Shown one piece after another: positions 6,069-12,411 of a stretch of 12,411 bases of DNA. Numbering within the stretch: position 1 is the first letter of the stretch; each line of letters begins with the position of its first letter. The notes under the pieces are model-generated. The model ran no database searches, was not told where the DNA came from, and was given only the letters and a program-made list of their open reading frames with translations. Location: NCBI GenBank assembly GCA_001798455.1, contig MGSI01000022.1, positions 1 to 12,411 on the forward strand, written 5' to 3'. Both the position numbers and the translations under genes were made by a program. The DNA is from Deltaproteobacteria bacterium RIFCSPLOWO2_02_FULL_57_26. GTDB taxonomy: Bacteria; Desulfobacterota; Binatia; UBA9968.

Positions 6069-6133
6069 GCAATTTCTCTGTGCCGTCGAGCGTCATTGAA
6101 CCCTAAAAGAAATAATGCTACAGCCAAAACACC

Positions 6134-8200
6134 ATGGCTAAGTACCGCGTCACCGTCGATACCGGAGGAACTTTCTCGGACTTCGTTTTCTTCAACGAAG
6201 AGAGCGGCGAGATCACCATCACCAAAGTTCCTTCCACGCCCAAAGAGCCTTTCCAGGCGGTCCTCAACGGCGTCAAAGACCTGCTCGACCAAGGGGTGAA
6301 AGCCGCCGATATCAGCTTTTTCTCCCATGGCACGACGGTGGGAACGAACACGCTGCTCGAAGAAAAGGGAGCTAAGACCGGGCTCCTCGTCACCGAGGGG
6401 TTTCGCGGCATCTATGAGGTCATGGAGCAGACCCGCGGCTACGGCCCGGCGACCTACGATCTCTTTTTTGAGAAACCTCGGCTGCTGGCGCCCCCTTACT
6501 ATACCGAAGAGATACCGGAGCGGGTCGATTTCCGCGGCGAAGTTCTCAAACCGATTGACGTGGAGTCCTCGCTCCAAGCCGTGCGCAGGCTAAAGAAAAA
6601 GGGTGTAGAATCCATCGCCGTCTGCTTTCTCTTCTCCTTCCTCAATCCCGACCACGAGATCAGGATGAAGGAGATCGTCACGAAGGAGTTTCCCGAAGCC
6701 AATCTTTCGCTTTCCTGTGAGGTCTTACCGCAGATCCGCGAGTTCTACCGCATGAGCACCACTGTGATTAACGGTTACATCGCGCCCGTGGTCGGCCGCT
6801 ACCTGGGCCTTCTCGAAGGACGGCTCCGGGAAATTGGGGTGACCACACCCAAGCTTTACATCATGCAGTCCAACGGGGGGGTGTCCACTTTTCAGCGCGC
6901 GGCGAGAAAACCCGTCGCCACGGTCCTCTCCGGCCCCGCGGGCGGGGTCATGGCTTCGCTGGGAATCAGCCAGCGCGTCGACCTGAAAAATATCATCACC
7001 TTCGATATGGGCGGAACGAGCTGCGACGTGGCGCTGATCCACAAAGGGACGCCCGTGATCACCACTCAGGGAAGAATCAATCAGCGCCCGATCAGCCTTC
7101 CGATGCTCGACATCCATACGGTCAGCGCCGGCGGCGGCACCATCGCGCGCGTCGATGCCGTCGGGGGTGTCCAGGTCGGCCCGGACAGCGCGGGCGCCGA
7201 CCCGGGACCGATTTGCTATGATCATGGGGGCATGCAGGTCACGATCACCGACGCCAATTTGGTCCTCGGGGTGCTCCACCCCGACAAATTTCTCGGCGGT
7301 CGAATGAAACTGAATAAGCCTAAGGCCGAAAGGCTGTTGGAAGAAAAAATCGCGCGTCCCTTGGGCTTGAATTTATTGGAGGCCGCCGACGGAATTTTGA
7401 AAATCATCAATGTCAAGATGGAGGAGGCGATCAAGGCGGTCTCCTCCCAACGCGGCTACGACATTCGCGATTTCACCCTGGTCGCGTTCGGCGGGGGCGG
7501 ACCGATGCATGCGGGTAAAATCGTACTCGACCTGGGCATCCCCTCGCTGCTCATCCCATTCGCTCCGGGTGTCACCTCCGCCCTCGGGCTCCTCATGTCC
7601 GACGTCAAGCACGACTATGTCCGCTCCAAGCTCGCGCCGCTAAAGGGGCTGGATCCCAATGAGATCAACCGGCTCTTTTCCCAACTCATCGAGCAGGCCC
7701 GGCAGGAGCTACGGGCTGAGGGCTTTAACGAGAGCGAGATGGAGATCGAGGCGTCCGTCGATCTGCGCTACGCGGGCCAGGGCTACGAGCTGACGGTGCC
7801 CTCGCCCTCTCCACCGCTAAAACCAGAGGACTTGGACCTCCTGCGCCAAAGATTCGATAGCCAGCATGAGCAGGCCCACGGCCACAAGGCGGAGACGGAG
7901 CCCGTGGAGCTGGTGAGCTTGCGCCTGGTGTCTCTCGGCCTGGTGCCGCAGGCCCGGCTCTCTCCGGCTGCGGCTTCGGGAAGAAAGGTTGAGGCTGCCC
8001 GAACCGGAGAGAGAAAGATATTTTTCGGTCAGGAGCACGGGCTGCTGGATTGTCAGATTTACAGCAGGGAACTGCTCGAGCCGGGTCACGCAGTGAGCGG
8101 CCCCGCGGTGATCGAACAGATGGACACGACAACGGTGATCCATCCGGAACAGGAGGCGTTTGTAGATAGCTACCGGAATATGATGGTTAAAGCCAAATAA
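6134..8200 (+). CDS. hyuA: Hydantoinase/oxoprolinase family protein, subunit A
   Basis: This 688-residue ATP-dependent subunit has the usual family length. The family includes N-methylhydantoinase A, the A half of 5-oxoprolinase, and the beta subunit of acetone carboxylase; ATP is used to phosphorylate and open or carboxylate the substrate together with subunit B. Visible motifs in order are DTGGTFSD (9-16, phosphate loop of the actin-like fold), SHGTTVGTN (64-72), MQSNGG (244-249), SGPAGG (266-271), FDMGGTSCDVA (290-300), HTVSAGGGT (328-336), GPDSAGADPGP (349-359), TDANLVLG (372-379) and AFGGGGPMHA (451-460). All are intact. ATG at 6134 starts MAKYRVTVDTGGT at the normal position; no Shine-Dalgarno site is evident. 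It is first in a likely hyuA-hyuB-hyuB operon, so it probably serves as the shared partner of two B subunits. The exact substrate (hydantoin, oxoproline or a ketone) cannot be told from sequence. Confidence 0.95.
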   Translation: MAKYRVTVDTGGTFSDFVFFNEESGEITITKVPSTPKEPFQAVLNGVKDLLDQGVKAADISFFSHGTTVGTNTLLEEKGAKTGLLVTEGFRGIYEVMEQTRGYGPATYDLFFEKPRLLAPPYYTEEIPERVDFRGEVLKPIDVESSLQAVRRLKKKGVESIAVCFLFSFLNPDHEIRMKEIVTKEFPEANLSLSCEVLPQIREFYRMSTTVINGYIAPVVGRYLGLLEGRLREIGVTTPKLYIMQSNGGVSTFQRAARKPVATVLSGPAGGVMASLGISQRVDLKNIITFDMGGTSCDVALIHKGTPVITTQGRINQRPISLPMLDIHTVSAGGGTIARVDAVGGVQVGPDSAGADPGPICYDHGGMQVTITDANLVLGVLHPDKFLGGRMKLNKPKAERLLEEKIARPLGLNLLEAADGILKIINVKMEEAIKAVSSQRGYDIRDFTLVAFGGGGPMHAGKIVLDLGIPSLLIPFAPGVTSALGLLMSDVKHDYVRSKLAPLKGLDPNEINRLFSQLIEQARQELRAEGFNESEMEIEASVDLRYAGQGYELTVPSPSPPLKPEDLDLLRQRFDSQHEQAHGHKAETEPVELVSLRLVSLGLVPQARLSPAAASGRKVEAARTGERKIFFGQEHGLLDCQIYSRELLEPGHAVSGPAVIEQMDTTTVIHPEQEAFVDSYRNMMVKAK

Positions 8201-8232
8201 AATTTTGAATTGTCAGAAGCCAATTAAAAATT
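8201..8232. repeat. AT-rich imperfect palindrome between hyuA and the first hyuB
   Basis: Directly after the hyuA stop, AATTTTGAATTG (8201-8212) and CAATTAAAAATT (8221-8232) pair at 11 of 12 positions around an 8-base loop (TCAGAAGC). The rest of the 53-base spacer is A/T runs ending in ACAATT just before the hyuB ATG. The design is the same as in the spacers at 2089 and 10005. A stem here could moderate read-through or mRNA decay between hyuA and hyuB. Confidence 0.55.
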
Positions 8233-8253
8233 AAGAATCCAAAATTAACAATT

Positions 8254-9984
8254 ATGGTAATTGATCCCATCACTCTTCAAGTCATTCATGCTCGCTTGGC
8301 GGGCATCGTCCAGGAGATGCAAAACTCGCTCTTCCGCACGGGCTTTTCTACCATTATCCGCGAATCCCAGGACGCTAGCTGCGCCATCCTCAACACCCGG
8401 GGCGAGGTCGTCGCCCAGCACGTGGTCCTGCCGCTCCACATGGGAGCCTTCCCCGCCTGCGCTGCGGGAGTCCTTCGACACTATGCAGCCTCCGAGATTG
8501 AGGAAGGCGATGCCTTTATCACCAACCATCCCTATCTGGGGGGCAGCCCCCATGCGCCGGACATGGCGGTGCTGACGCCGATCTTCTATCGCGGGGAATG
8601 GGTCGGTTTTGCCGCCAGCATGGCCCACAAAAGCGACATCGGCGGGCCGGTGCCGGGAAGCTGTTGGAGCCAAGCTCGCGAGATCTTTCAAGAGGGGCTG
8701 CATCTGCCGCCGCTCAAGTACATCTCCCGCTTCGAGCCCAGCCGGGACATCGAGGCGATCATCGGTGCCAACAGCCGCACACCGGAGCTGGTTGTCGGCG
8801 ATATGCGCGGGCAGGTAGGCGCCGACCGCCTCGGCGAGCGGCGGTTTCAAGAGATGATGGACCGCTACGGTAAAGAAACGGTCCTCGCCTCTTACCCCCA
8901 CCTCTTCGCCTTGACGGAGACCAAGGTGCGGCGTGAGATCGCCTGTTGGCCCGACGGCGTCGGAGAGGGCGAGCGGTTTGTCGACAGCGACGGGATTGAG
9001 CTGGACAAGCCGGTGCGAATCCATGTGCGCCTTGAAAAAAAAGGGGATCGGTTGCTCTTCGATTTTGGCGGCACGGCCGACCAGACCAAGGGGCCGGCCA
9101 ATATTCGCCCGACGGTAGTGAGGGCTGCCTGCTCCTACTGCGTCACGGCCCTGGTCGATCCCGCCCTGGCCATCAACCAGGGCCTGGCTCGGGTCATCGA
9201 GGTAAAAGTCCGAGAGGGCAGCGCGCTTGATCCGCTTTTTCCCGCTCCGGTCAACACCTATAACCCCACGGTTCACGCGCTCGTCGAAGCGCTCTTCGAA
9301 GCCTTTAGCCAGCTCACGCCCACCAAGAAGGTGGCCGACGGCTGCAGCAGCCGCTCGATCATCATCGGCGGGCGAAGCAACAAAACCGGCAAGAGCTATG
9401 TGCAGTATGAAATCTTCGGCGGAGGCTCCGGCGGCCGCACCGGTAAGGACGGCGTCTCCGGCACCAACGTGAACCAATCCAATGCCAGGATTGCCCCGGT
9501 TGAGATCATCGAATCGGAGTTCTCAGCGCGCCTGAGGCGATTCGAGCTGATTCCCGACTCCGGGGGCGCGGGAACCTTCCGGGGAGGTCTGGGCTTCGTG
9601 CGTGAATACGAGATCCTCGACCACGAGGCGCGCTTCTCCCTGCGCTCCACCAAACACTCGGTAGCCCCGAAGGGAATCCAGGGAGGCTTCCCCGGCAGAA
9701 CCGGCAAGTGCACCCTGAACCCGAATACCGAAAAAGAGAGAGTGCTCCCCTCCCGCTATTCAGATCACACTCTCTATCCCGGCGATGTGGTCCGGCTGGA
9801 GACCCCGGGCGGCGGCGGTTTGGGGAACCCCCTGGAGCGTGACCCGCAGAAAGTCTTGAGCGATGTCCTGAACGGGTACGTCTCTCAGGAGAAGGCGGAG
9901 AAGCTATACGGCGTGGTGATCGAGCGGCACAACGGGGAACTCCGGATCGATAAGGCCGGCACGTCAAAAGCCAGGGAGTTTTAA
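8254..9984 (+). CDS. hyuB: Hydantoinase/oxoprolinase family protein, subunit B (copy 1)
   Basis: This 576-residue B subunit has the normal length. Family B subunits carry the hydrolytic or carboxylating half-reaction and bind metal. Motifs are DPITLQVIHARL (4-15), RESQDASCAILNTRGEVVAQ (36-55), LHMGAFP (61-67), NHPYLGGSPHAPDM (91-104), MAHKSDIGG (123-131), FDFGGTADQTKGPANIRP, NQGLARVIEV, the C-terminal-half DSGGAGTFRGGLGF, and PGGGGLGNP (518-526) followed by V-x-x-GYVSQEKAEKLYGV. The metal-site segments differ from a frequent form: NHPY for NDPY and AHKSD for AHHAD, which may mark a subfamily. The start ATG at 8254 has no Shine-Dalgarno site; only an A/T-rich run precedes it. It is paired with hyuA 53 bases upstream and with a second, paralogous hyuB 78 bases downstream. 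Confidence 0.95.
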   Translation: MVIDPITLQVIHARLAGIVQEMQNSLFRTGFSTIIRESQDASCAILNTRGEVVAQHVVLPLHMGAFPACAAGVLRHYAASEIEEGDAFITNHPYLGGSPHAPDMAVLTPIFYRGEWVGFAASMAHKSDIGGPVPGSCWSQAREIFQEGLHLPPLKYISRFEPSRDIEAIIGANSRTPELVVGDMRGQVGADRLGERRFQEMMDRYGKETVLASYPHLFALTETKVRREIACWPDGVGEGERFVDSDGIELDKPVRIHVRLEKKGDRLLFDFGGTADQTKGPANIRPTVVRAACSYCVTALVDPALAINQGLARVIEVKVREGSALDPLFPAPVNTYNPTVHALVEALFEAFSQLTPTKKVADGCSSRSIIIGGRSNKTGKSYVQYEIFGGGSGGRTGKDGVSGTNVNQSNARIAPVEIIESEFSARLRRFELIPDSGGAGTFRGGLGFVREYEILDHEARFSLRSTKHSVAPKGIQGGFPGRTGKCTLNPNTEKERVLPSRYSDHTLYPGDVVRLETPGGGGLGNPLERDPQKVLSDVLNGYVSQEKAEKLYGVVIERHNGELRIDKAGTSKAREF

Positions 9985-10004
9985 GTTTCGGGTTATGAAT
10001 TTTG

Positions 10005-10038
10005 AGTTTTAAGTTACGGGGAGCAGTAACTAAAAACT
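10005..10038. repeat. AT-rich imperfect palindrome between the two hyuB genes
   Basis: AGTTTTAAGTTAC (10005-10017) and GTAACTAAAAACT (10026-10038) pair at 12 of 13 positions around an 8-base loop (GGGGAGCA). In addition GAGTTTTAAGTT occurs twice exactly, at 9976-9987 (spanning the stop codon of the first hyuB) and 10004-10015. The remainder up to the next ATG at 10063 is almost all A and T. Confidence 0.6.
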
Positions 10039-10062
10039 AAGAACTGAAAAATAAAAAATATT

Positions 10063-11811
10063 ATGGTTGATGTTGACCCCATCACCCTCCAAGTGATTTA
10101 CGCGCGCCTGGCGGGCATCGTCCAGGAGATGCAAAACTCGCTTTTCCGCACGGGCTATTCCACCATCATCCGCGAATCCCAGGACGCTAGCTGCGCCATC
10201 CTCAACACCCGGGGCGAGGTCGTCGCCCAGCACGTCGTGCTGCCGCTGCACATGGGAGCCTTCCCCGCCTGCGCCGAAGCGGTCCTCCGACACTATGGGG
10301 CAGGTGAAATTCACGAAGGAGACGCTTTCATCATCAACCACCCTTATCTGGGCGGTAGTCCGCATGCTTCCGACATGGGCGTGCTGACGCCGGTCTTTTA
10401 TCGCGGGGAGCGGGTCGGGTTCGCCGCCAGCATGGCCCACAAAAGCGACATCGGCGGGACCGTCCCTGGAAGCGGCTCCGGTCAGGCCCGGGAGATCTTT
10501 CAAGAAGGCCTCCACCTGCCACCGGTGAAATTTGTCTCGCGACATAGACCCGTAAAAGAGATCGAAGCGATCCTTACAGCGAATAGCCGCACGCCGGAGG
10601 TAGTCCTCGGGGATATCCGCGGCCAGGTGGGCTCAGGGCGCCTGGGGGAGAGAAGAGTTGCCGAGCTCATGGAGCGCTATGGCAAGGAGACGGTAATCGC
10701 TTCCACCGAGCTGCTTTCCTCCTATACCGAGAACCGAGTGCGCAAGGCGATCGCCTCATGGCCCGACGGCCGCTCGGAGGGAGAGAGCTTCGTCGATCAC
10801 GACGGTATCGAGCTGGAGCGGCCCATTCGCATTCACGTGGCGGTCGAAAAGGAAGGCGAGCGGATCCGCTTCGACTTCAGCCAATCGAGCGACCAAACCA
10901 AAGGCCCGGCCAACATTCGCCCGCCGCTGGTCCGGGCCTGCTGCACCTATTGCCTCATATGCCTGGTCGACCCCTATCTACCCATCAACCAGGGACTGGC
11001 GCGGGTGGTCGAGGCGACCTTTCGCGAAGGCAGCGTGGTTGATCCCCGCTTCCCCGCCGCCGTCAACACCTACATGCCCACGGCGCTCGTGGTCGTAGAG
11101 GCGATTCTCAAAGCCATGGGCCGATTTGTGCCGGAAAAACGAATCGCCGGAGGCTCCGGCAGCGCGGCGATCGTGCTGGGCGGAAACAGCACCGCGGGCG
11201 GCCGACCTTATGTCCATTATGAAATTTTCAGCGGCGGCACCGGCGCCCGCTGGGGAAAAGATGGCGTATCCGCGACTGCTTTTCATCTGAGCAACTGCAA
11301 AACCGCTGCGGTGGAGATCATCGAATCCGAATTCCCTACGCGGGTGGAGCGGTTCGAAATCATCCGCGACTCGGGCGGCGCGGGAACGTGGCGCGGCGGC
11401 TTGGGCTTCGGCCGGGGCTACCGGATTCTCCAGGGAGAGGTCCGCTTCTCGATGCGAACCGACAAACACGTCGTCGAGCCCTGGGGGGCCGAGGGAGGGA
11501 AAGAGGGTGGCAAGGGAGCCTGTATCATCAATCCCGGCGCCCCGGAGGAGAAAAGGCTCCCCTCCCGCTTCGGCGACTTTCGCCTACAGGAAAGTGATCA
11601 ATTGCGGATCGAGAGGCCGGGGGGCGGAGGCATGGGCGATCCTTATGCGCGCCCGGCCGAAAAGGTCCTGGAAGATGTGCGCCAAGGCTATGTCTCCCCG
11701 GAGAGAGCGGAGTCGGATTATGGAGTCGTCGCGCACTGGGCCGACACCGACCTCGTGTGGGATAGGGCGGCGACAGAAGAGCTACGGCAAAACAAAAGGA
11801 AAAAAAGCTAG
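10063..11811 (+). CDS. hyuB: Hydantoinase/oxoprolinase family protein, subunit B (copy 2, paralogue)
   Basis: This 582-residue second B subunit is collinear with copy 1 over its whole length. It shares DPITLQVIYARL, RESQDASCAILNTRGEVVAQ, LHMGAFPAC, NHPYLGGSPHASDM, MAHKSDIGG, DQTKGPANIRP, NQGLARVVEA, DSGGAGTWRGGLGF and PGGGGMGDP. Differences cluster in the middle and near residues 340-420, for example RIAGGSGSAAIVLGG in place of a segment reading KVADGCSSRSIIIGG, so the two may prefer different substrates while sharing HyuA. Near its start the DNA is almost identical to copy 1 (see findings). ATG at 10063 gives MVDVDPITLQV; as in copy 1 there is no Shine-Dalgarno site, only A/T-rich sequence. 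The C-terminus ends in a basic tail (RQNKRKKS). It is probably the last gene of the hyu operon. A duplicated B next to a single A is the notable point. Confidence 0.95.
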   Translation: MVDVDPITLQVIYARLAGIVQEMQNSLFRTGYSTIIRESQDASCAILNTRGEVVAQHVVLPLHMGAFPACAEAVLRHYGAGEIHEGDAFIINHPYLGGSPHASDMGVLTPVFYRGERVGFAASMAHKSDIGGTVPGSGSGQAREIFQEGLHLPPVKFVSRHRPVKEIEAILTANSRTPEVVLGDIRGQVGSGRLGERRVAELMERYGKETVIASTELLSSYTENRVRKAIASWPDGRSEGESFVDHDGIELERPIRIHVAVEKEGERIRFDFSQSSDQTKGPANIRPPLVRACCTYCLICLVDPYLPINQGLARVVEATFREGSVVDPRFPAAVNTYMPTALVVVEAILKAMGRFVPEKRIAGGSGSAAIVLGGNSTAGGRPYVHYEIFSGGTGARWGKDGVSATAFHLSNCKTAAVEIIESEFPTRVERFEIIRDSGGAGTWRGGLGFGRGYRILQGEVRFSMRTDKHVVEPWGAEGGKEGGKGACIINPGAPEEKRLPSRFGDFRLQESDQLRIERPGGGGMGDPYARPAEKVLEDVRQGYVSPERAESDYGVVAHWADTDLVWDRAATEELRQNKRKKS

Positions 11812-11862
11812 TAAAAGAGCCCAGTGTTTGGTATAAGCTCAGACTAATTAAATTCCTACTCC

Positions 11863-11870
11863 AAGGAGGA
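11863..11870 (+). promoter_or_regulatory. Very strong ribosome binding site of the SWIB gene
   Basis: AAGGAGGA ends four bases before the ATG at 11875, a near-perfect Shine-Dalgarno match. It fixes the start of the SWIB gene and contrasts with the three hyu genes just upstream, which have none. High protein output is implied. Confidence 0.9.
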
Positions 11871-11874
11871 AACT

Positions 11875-12141
11875 ATGGCCGCAACAAAACGGAAACCGAA
11901 TCCGGCATTTATGAAACCCATGCAGCCAGACACTGCGTTGAGCGCGGTTGTCGGCAGCAAAGCGCTTCCCCGCACTCAGGTGACGAAGAAGCTCTGGGCT
12001 TACATCAAGCGTAACGGGCTTCAGGACAAGAAGAAGAGAACCATGATCAACGCCGATGAAAACCTGAAGGTGGTTTTCGGCGGCAAAAAGCAGGTGACGA
12101 TGTTCGAGATGACCAAACTGGTCAGCAAGCACCTGAAGTAA
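11875..12141 (+). CDS. SWIB/MDM2 domain protein
   Basis: This 88-residue protein is essentially one SWIB domain after a short basic tail (MAATKRKPNPAFMKP). Diagnostic parts are LSAVVGSKALPRTQVTKKLWAYIKRNGLQD (22-51), the basic KKKRTMINADENLKVVFGG (52-70) and VTMFEMTKLVSKHL (74-87). The domain is best known from eukaryotic SWI/SNF subunits and MDM2. Stand-alone bacterial forms occur in Chlamydia, where one is fused to topoisomerase I, and in several environmental phyla, and are thought to act in nucleoid or DNA topology functions. The role here is not known. The start is set by a strong AAGGAGGA. It begins 63 bases after the second hyuB stop and likely has its own promoter, though I find no convincing one. 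A hairpin at 12174-12203 follows. Confidence 0.95.
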   Translation: MAATKRKPNPAFMKPMQPDTALSAVVGSKALPRTQVTKKLWAYIKRNGLQDKKKRTMINADENLKVVFGGKKQVTMFEMTKLVSKHLK

Positions 12142-12173
12142 TTTAAGACCGTTTTAGACTCGTTCTCGGGGTG

Positions 12174-12223
12174 GCTAAGGCATGCGGCCAGCATAGCCTT
12201 AGCGCGAAGCTTTTCTATATTTT
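12174..12223 (+). terminator. Probable rho-independent terminator or regulatory hairpin after the SWIB gene
   Basis: GCTAAGGC (12174-12181) pairs perfectly with GCCTTAGC (12196-12203). Inside it ATGC (12182-12185) pairs with GCAT (12191-12194), leaving a 5-base loop and one bulged A, so the stem has 12 pairs. A T-rich run, TTTTCTATATTTT (12211-12223), follows after a 7-base gap. The gap makes it less typical of a terminator, so a regulatory hairpin in the leader of the next gene is the alternative. Confidence 0.5.
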
Positions 12224-12231
12224 AGGAAGGT

Positions 12232-12279
12232 ATGCCCCAGAAATCCCTCCCGCGTCTGAACCTCCATCGGCAAGGGTGA
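12232..12279 (+). CDS. Possible 15-residue leader ORF
   Basis: AGGAAGG (12224-12230) directly precedes ATG at 12232, opening a frame of MPQKSLPRLNLHRQG and stopping at TGA (12277-12279), ten bases before the ATG of the next gene. It shows no known leader-peptide signature, such as a run of one regulated amino acid. It could couple translation of the downstream gene or be chance. Very short, so confidence is low. Confidence 0.2.
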   Translation: MPQKSLPRLNLHRQG

Positions 12280-12289
12280 GCAGTTGACC

Positions 12290-12411
12290 ATGGAAGTTTT
12301 GACCCTGAAAGAGGCCCAGGTTGGAGTGACGGCCATCCTCAAGGCAGCTTCCGAGGATGGAGGGAGACCCGTTTCGGTCGCCGTCGTGGACCGTAACGGC
12401 GATGTGGCGTG
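12290..12411 (+). CDS. GlcG/HbpS (DUF336) family protein, 3' partial
   Basis: Only the first 40 codons are in the window. LTLKEAQVGVTAILKAASED, then GGRPVSVAVVDRNGDVA, is the classic start of the GlcG/HbpS family: a helix beginning with LTLxxA and a strand PVSVAVVDxxGD. Family members are small proteins, typically about 130-160 residues, found with glycolate, diol or haem functions; HbpS binds haem. The function here is unknown. ATG at 12290 is taken as start. An in-frame TTG at 12284 is a serious alternative because AAGGG (12272-12276) is seven bases upstream of it but thirteen upstream of the ATG. A hairpin and a possible leader ORF precede it. Confidence 0.85.
   Translation, partial: MEVLTLKEAQVGVTAILKAASEDGGRPVSVAVVDRNGDVA

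Noticed and set aside
6081..6116. Promoter for hyuA with AATAAT at 6111 or TAAAAG at 6104
   Set aside because: No acceptable -35 element lies at the right distance from either.
6065..6577. 170-codon minus-strand frame opposite the start of hyuA
   Set aside because: It is antisense to the conserved DTGGTFSD and SHGTTVGTN motifs of HyuA.
8245..9477. 410-codon open frame on the minus strand opposite the first hyuB
   Set aside because: It is fully antisense to a gene with clear family motifs and has no recognisable domain. Long antisense frames arise from GC-rich codon usage.
10030..11469. Minus-strand frames of 171 and 163 codons opposite the second hyuB
   Set aside because: They mirror the antisense frame of copy 1 because the two hyuB genes are paralogues; conservation here comes from the plus strand.
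11809..11837. Promoter for the SWIB gene with TATAAG at 11832-11837
   Set aside because: The sequence 17 bases upstream is TAGTAA, not a usable -35 box, so support is too weak.
1..12411. CRISPR array, tRNA or rRNA gene
   Set aside because: I saw no regularly spaced repeats and no cloverleaf or rRNA-like sequence.

Overview
The window reads as a fragment of a GC-rich, Gram-negative-type chromosome from an uncultured soil or subsurface lineage. The evidence is indirect: hydantoinase/oxoprolinase genes with a duplicated B subunit, an orphan taurine/nitrate-type ABC ATPase, a maleate isomerase-like protein, a bacterial SWIB protein and AT-rich intergenic repeats are a mix I associate with groups such as Methylomirabilota/Rokubacteria, Binatota and relatives. 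No marker gene is present, so this placement is a guess.

Region 1 (1-2876) is metabolic. It holds the 3' end of a sensor histidine kinase, an ornithine cyclodeaminase/mu-crystallin family protein 7 bases downstream, and on the opposite strand an ABC transporter ATPase and a racemase/maleate isomerase-fold protein. The two strands converge with a 19-base overlap of coding sequence. The racemase-like protein lacks both cysteines that normally do the chemistry in its superfamily.

Region 2 (about 2877-6130) is an accessory island, visibly poorer in GC towards its right end. All of its genes lie on the minus strand. From left to right they are: a C-terminal scrap of what looks like a DUF6516/TumE-type toxin, a small antitoxin-like protein, a Nudix hydrolase, a compact REP-associated tyrosine transposase (RAYT) unit bounded by a 21-base inverted repeat pair with one mismatch, and an unrecognised 361-residue protein with features of the PD-(D/E)XK nuclease fold. 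The RAYT unit sits between the Nudix gene (18 bases away) and the 361-residue gene (16 bases away), so it probably inserted into a short spacer. A good sigma70-type promoter precedes the 361-residue gene.

Region 3 (6134-11811) is a hyuA-hyuB-hyuB cluster on the plus strand, probably one operon. It encodes one ATP-dependent A subunit and two paralogous B subunits of a hydantoinase/5-oxoprolinase/acetone-carboxylase-type enzyme. The two B genes are near-identical at the DNA level over about 166 bases near their 5' ends but clearly diverged elsewhere, suggesting gene conversion. The spacers before both B genes, and the spacer before the ABC ATPase gene, are AT-rich and each contains an imperfect palindrome of 12-13 bases per arm with one mismatch. 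Neither B gene has a visible Shine-Dalgarno site.

Region 4 (11812-12411) carries a SWIB-domain protein with a very strong ribosome binding site, a strong hairpin, a possible 15-codon leader ORF, and the start of a GlcG/HbpS (DUF336) family gene that runs off the window.

The strongest leads are the bounded RAYT unit, the orphan nuclease-fold protein beside it, the truncated toxin next to a surviving antitoxin-like gene, and the mosaic identity of the two hyuB genes. I do not see convincing evidence for one wholly new multi-gene system.
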